A DNA stretch of 64,000 nt from Microstegium vimineum (taxonomy: Eukaryota > Streptophyta > Magnoliopsida > Poales > Poaceae), in NCBI GenBank assembly GCA_022036555.1, contig CM039141.1, positions 13,553,498 to 13,617,497 of the forward strand, given 5' to 3'. Under the pieces are notes generated by a model. That model was not told the origin of the DNA, searched no databases, and worked only from the letters and a program-made list of their open reading frames with translations. This document shows, piece after piece, positions 59,725 through 64,000 of the stretch. Made by a program: the position numbers and the translations under genes. Every line of letters starts with the position of its first letter. The stretch's first letter is position 1.

Positions 59725-60950
59725 GCTGAATCCAAGCAACATTCGGGGAAGATTTCAATAAGACTAGCGCAGAATAAGTCAAAAGCGCTGGCAGTTAACG
59801 TATACTAGTAGTACTAGTGGTTATATAGATGGGTCTGAATGCCTTAGTATTTTCTTTCCGTACTTCCGTCACAAGTTCCATGCAATTTCATTCAGATGGG
59901 CCTAGATGGTTCCTGATTTCTTTGACCTGTGGATTCGATTACCTGGAAGGGCTTGTTCCGTTCTCAGGGAATGGATCCCTGTAATGATTTCAATCTGGAA
60001 TGTTGTGCTAATTCATACAATCTTTCATCACCTGGAATGATTCCTGGGTGGAATCAGGCTAACTGAACGAACTGTAGTTCAGTTCTGATAATCATTGTCA
60101 GCGCCGTGATGTACAGCGTGTTAAGTTTCAGTATTGACACGCTGAAACATCCTCGTGTGGTGTGTTGCATGTGGCAGGCTACCAGGACGTCAACCGCATA
60201 CTTAACTACCAAATTTTTGACTAGTGTAATGCAAATCTGGTTTTGCTTGCCAGCGTCAACAAGAAGCGTGGGGATAAAGGTCGGTACATATTTCATCACG
60301 GGAGTAATGAGCTCGGAGCTCCGCGTCCGCGGACAGGTTGGACCCGGTACGCTGGAATTGGACCTGGGTGTAATGCTTCAACGTGCGGTTTTTGCCGTGG
60401 TCTACTGTTCTATGCATCTCGGCACAACAGGAATTGTCACCGTCCTAGAGATACGCCGTCTGCCCGTCTCGTGATGATGCTGATTGCTGAAGCACGCTTA
60501 CCGGTCCCCAGCTGAGCAACACAGGTAGCTGCGTCCAAGGAAAGTTCGGTTTTTAGCACACGAGAAAACGACCAACACAAAACCGCCGGGTCGTGTGCCT
60601 TCAGCGCGCGCGCGCGGCGGCGGCGGGGACTCCTGGGCGGTGGGCGCCGGGCCGCCGGTTGGCCATCGTGCACCCCTGGCTCACGGCACCCTAGCCCGCA
60701 GCCCGCACACGTAAAATTCCCGCGCGCTCGCTTCGGCTCTCAGCCTCCTACTCCACGCAAATGACGCAACCAGACAACCAGATTAAAAAGCCCGCACCCA
60801 GGTTACATTACACCGCGCGCGGCAACGCCACGCGACACAAAACCCGACGACGGACGAAAGCCAAACCGAGCAAGCAAAGCAAAGCAAGCATCCGACCAAC
60901 CCCGGGCGGCCGGGCGCGTGACGTACGCTACGCGAGCAACAAGCGTAGCC
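59725..60950. other. 3' flank of APS kinase and intergenic region
   Basis: About 300 bases of likely 3' UTR are followed by DNA without a recognised gene. The segment 60580-60730 is GC-rich with CGCGCG runs and leads into the next gene's promoter. Confidence 0.5.
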
Positions 60951-60958
60951 AAAACGAA

Positions 60959-61300
60959 ATGGTGTTCAGCGCGTCGTTCGTGGCGGCGGCAGCGCGCGTG
61001 CCGGCGGAGCTGTGCCAGCGGCCCCCGCGGCCGGGGCGGCGGCGGGTGAGCGCGGACGACGTCCTGCGCGCGCTGTTCCTGCCGCCGGCGCGGGAGCTCG
61101 GACGCCTCGGGGACTTCCTCTTCGCCTTCTTCTGCCTGCCGCTGCCAGAGTACTACCTGCCGGGGTCCGGCCGCGGCGGAGGGTGGGTGGCGCGGGTGCC
61201 CGACGCGGTGCTGTACACCTACCGGAGGTCTCTCTCGGTCAACTCGTTGTCGTCCTCCTTCTCGTCGACGTCGTCGATGTCCTCGTCGGAGGAGGACTGA
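60959..61300 (+). CDS. Small GC-rich single-exon gene, unrecognised product
   Basis: The frame encodes 113 residues beginning MVFSASFVAAAARVPAELCQ. A hydrophobic segment LGDFLFAFFCLPLPEYYLPG (about 55-75) is followed by a Gly-rich stretch, VARVPDAVLYTYRRS, and a Ser-rich acidic tail ending SSSEED. I do not recognise a named family. The start has a favourable context (ACGAAATGG). An AATAAA at 61316 lies 16 bases after the stop and could serve in polyadenylation. GC-rich composition matches other short grass genes. An overlapping frame (61012-61317) is also open, so the coding call rests on composition, start context and the ordered tail. Confidence 0.6.
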   Translation: MVFSASFVAAAARVPAELCQRPPRPGRRRVSADDVLRALFLPPARELGRLGDFLFAFFCLPLPEYYLPGSGRGGGWVARVPDAVLYTYRRSLSVNSLSSSFSSTSSMSSSEED

Positions 61301-61321
61301 TTGCCGACGACGAATAATAAA

Positions 61322-62170
61322 TTGTATATATAGGTTGCGGAATGCAACGGCCTTGCTTGTGTTTGTTTGTTTGTTAATTCTTTGCGTAGGAGAATCGGTT
61401 AGGTGTGATTTGTACGCCCAATTCTTTTTTGTGACCTCTGTATGTATCCAATGATTTGATATAGATAAACATTTAGTTTTCTTGTGATCTACAAAAACTA
61501 AATGAATCTTTTTGGCTTTAATCAGTCTATCTACTCCTAAATTACACTACTCGGCTGTCGGCTCAGGTGATCATAGTGTTGTCTTCCTAGTACTTTACCT
61601 TTTTTTAGAGGATGCAATTGTTTACTTCTACTTTTAATAATGTATTATCTTTTGTAATGTGTTTTTTTCTTTTTTATCAGTGTTTTTTTTAGAAAAAAGA
61701 AGAGCTGGACAAATTGTTGCATGTTCAAAGGCCCCCATGCCTGTAGAGGGCTAGAGGCCCGGCCATAACCAAACTGGGCCTCTGACAATCTCAGCTTATT
61801 AGCCCAGTTCGGTCCACGCGCTAACCTGCCGTGTCGAACGAGCAGTTAGCCAGTTACGACAACGCGGCAGGCGAACTCCCGCGAAAAGCGAGACTGAATC
61901 CACCACAAATGCATCACCACCGTCCACTTCCACCATCTGGCCAAATCAAACGGTTACCGCGAACGTCACGCTCCAAAACGAATAAAAAATCCCAGAGCTG
62001 AAAACCAACACGTCAACCACCCCCTCCCGAAGCAACCCGCACTTTCTTTTTTTCCGCCTTCCTTTCCCCGTGCAACAAACGCAAACGCGACCCAACGAAT
62101 CGAATCAAATTCGCCGCCCACCTCGTCGGCGTCGGCGCCAGCGGCCTCGAGCCCAAGCCTCCGTCCGATC
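61322..62170. other. Intergenic and promoter region of FREE1
   Basis: AT-rich to about 61700, then moderately GC-rich toward FREE1. No gene is recognised. The 62040-62180 stretch is probably the 5' UTR. Confidence 0.5.
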
Positions 62171-62181
62171 AGCCACCGGAG

Positions 62182-63506
62182 ATGCAGCACGGGAGCGGCG
62201 ACTACGCGTCCTCCGCCCCCTCCGGCCACTACTACCAGCACGAGTACGCGCCTCCCGGCTCGAACCCCTATCCAGCCGCCACCGACGCCCCGGCGCCGGG
62301 GGCAGCGGCGGGGGGCTACGCCTCCGCGCCGCCCTACTCTCTCGGCGGCGGCTACCCCGACCAGCCACCTTCCGCCCCGGCCTACTCGCAACCACCCTCC
62401 GCCCCGGTCTACTCGCAGCCGCCGCCCCAGCCCCAGCACGGCGCCGGGTACCCGCCCTACAACACCAACCCCACGACCTACCCGCCGGAGGCGTATTACA
62501 CCTACACGCCGCCGCCCACCCAGACCCCGGCCCCGCTGCCTGCGGAGTCCAACCCCACGCAGCTGCCCTACGACGCCCCGTACTACGGGGGCGGGTACCA
62601 GCCGCCGGCCGCGGGGTACGACAACGAGGACTACCTGAACGACGGCGCGTATGCGTACAGCGGCGGCGGTGGCTCGGAGCCGTACGGGGCGCGTGGCACG
62701 GCCCCTGCGCGGTCGGGATCCGCGCTTTTTGATGACTATGGGCGGTCGATCAGTGCCCCATCTGATGACTATGGGCGCTCGATCAGTGCCACATCTGGAT
62801 TGGAGGAGCAATCGTGGGGCAGTGGTGGCGGTGGCGGAGGGGGTGGGAGCTATGGGGTGATCGCAAAGGCCCTTCCAAAGGCGGAAACACATGAGGATGC
62901 AAGTGGTGGTGCACAGAAGTTTCGGGTTAAGCTACTGCCAGAGGGTGCTGGGAACCCTACTGATGTGCTTTGCCAGGTACAGTGATGATAAGATTGATGA
63001 AATTATGCATCATTGGCAAAATTTGTTTGAAGACTGGGTGGTCTTGAATGATATTATTCTAGGATTCACTAATTTTCCTTGTGAATTCCTTTAACTCCTT
63101 GAACACACATCTAGTATTTCTTGTTTATAGGACAAATATAAAATCAACTATCATTTTGGTATATGAAATGTCTTGGTGGTGGTGCTGCAGATTGGTCTAG
63201 ATGGAATTCGCATGCTTGATCCAAGTACAAGCAGGACCCTAAGGATTTATCCGCTCGATTCACTTACAAGATGGGAGGTGAGTTGGCCACTTTCTTCCTA
63301 TGAAGATGATATCTTTGTAAAACACAAATTCGTTACAGTTTTTATATTAATGTTTGTTTGCTCTGCTTATTTAGGTTTTGGATGCAACTGTATTTGCATT
63401 GTGGGCGAAGACATCAGTGGATGCTGAACCAAAGAGAATTAGGCTGAAGTCAAGCAGTTATACTTCCAATACTATGCTTGACACTGTGACGGCAGCAACA
63501 GTGCAG
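62182..63506 (+). CDS. FREE1: FREE1/FYVE1 (FYVE-domain protein required for endosomal sorting), 5' part only
   Basis: FREE1 is a plant-specific ESCRT component. It binds PI3P and ubiquitin and directs intralumenal vesicle formation at multivesicular endosomes, with links to autophagy and ABA signalling. Three exons lie in the window: 62182-62976, 63191-63277 and 63375-63506, giving 338 residues; the fourth and later exons are beyond 64000. Exon 1 encodes a Pro/Tyr/Gly-rich disordered N-terminus (PPYSLGGGYP, PAYSQPPSAPVYSQPPPQPQ). Diagnostic conserved pieces are EPYGARGTAP, LFDDYGRSIS, GGAQKFRVKLLPEG, TDVLCQIGLDGIRMLDPSTS, RTLRIYPLDS, and KRIRLKSSSYTSNTMLDTVT. The zinc-binding FYVE domain and C-terminal coiled coil lie off the right end. 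DDYGRSISA occurs twice in tandem (about residues 187-211). Start context is GGAGATGC. Confidence 0.95.
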
Positions 63507-64000
63507 GTATTGCAGCAACACTGTTTCTCCTATCCCTGATAGTATTTAGCCTCATATTTTCTACTAGATGCTTCTGTGATGATGCCTTAGTTTCTGTGAT
63601 GATACACATCTTTTTGCTTCCGGCCTTTTTGTCTTTGTTGTTGCTTCATATCTGAACTAAATCTGTAATGAAAAGCCAGAAGATTTAATCGTATCTGCTA
63701 GAATGCATCAGTTTTCATTTAGTCCAACATGTTTATCGTCATGCCCATCAGTAAGGAGTTCATATCTTATTTTTTTACATATTTTACCTCTATTGGTTAT
63801 GGATTGTATAAACTTATATCTTGTCAGTACCAAAAGTAATCAATAGGAACAGTTGTTAGAGGAGAAAGTAATACATAAATAGTTTCCAAATAAACTTCTA
63901 TAAAGCTGGAGGTTGTTTCAATGAAATTGTATTCTAGTTTTCCACATTGCTAAATGAGACATAACACATAACCTGTAAAATGTCTTGTTGTTCTTTATTG
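63507..64000 (+). other. FREE1 intron 3, running off the window
   Basis: It begins GTATTG after the exon-3 CAG and is AT-rich with no further exon recognised before the window ends. Confidence 0.7.

Noticed and set aside
62070..62892. 220- and 308-residue open frames overlapping FREE1 exon 1
   Set aside because: They are alternative-frame shadows of the GC-rich FREE1 exon, whose own frame matches FREE1 through three exons.

Overview
The window reads as nuclear DNA of a grass. Supporting signs are very GC-rich first exons followed by AT-rich introns with GT...AG ends, several Stowaway-type MITEs, a grass-like plastid rpoB fragment, and a gene set typical of cereals. The species cannot be fixed from the sequence; a panicoid grass is possible but unproven. 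One 100-base run of N (19703-19802) is an assembly gap, and several stretches have sequence-quality problems.

Left part (1-19.7 kb). It holds a 5-exon nucleotide-sugar transporter gene of the UDP-rhamnose/UDP-galactose family (4420-7707), a decayed plastid rpoB insertion, a Stowaway MITE, a ~1 kb Mutator-like element with a perfect 10-bp target duplication, a relic of a DUF547/MIP1-like gene, a 573-base block made only of G and T, and a ~150-bp tandem array. The rest is non-coding.

Centre (19.8-37.1 kb). A partial F-box/DUF295 gene ends in the gap and lies head-to-head with a complete O-fucosyltransferase-family gene (20873-24699). Next comes the most striking structure: an 8.5 kb hAT element with a BED/DUF659/hAT-dimerisation transposase, its own TIRs and a degenerate 8-bp target duplication. 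A 3.8 kb solo-LTR-like element with a perfect 5-bp duplication splits its transposase. An internally deleted sibling (1.8 kb, 7/8-bp duplication) lies about 0.8 kb away in opposite orientation, so the locus is a large inverted repeat of one transposon family.

Right part (37.1-64 kb). It holds a WNK kinase gene with an apparent frameshift at the end of the kinase domain, an intronless ribosomal protein S13 (uS15) gene, a hAT element nested in a Stowaway MITE, a small FxYDxxSYxLNFD-type protein gene, a 6-exon adenylyl-sulfate kinase gene, a small unrecognised gene, and the first three exons of FREE1 (ESCRT-linked FYVE protein), which runs off the right end.

The genes do not form a pathway. They are ordinary housekeeping, cell-wall, trafficking and sulfur-metabolism genes separated by transposon-rich DNA. 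Gene models were built by hand from frame continuity, splice signals and recognised protein families; no alignment or expression data were available.
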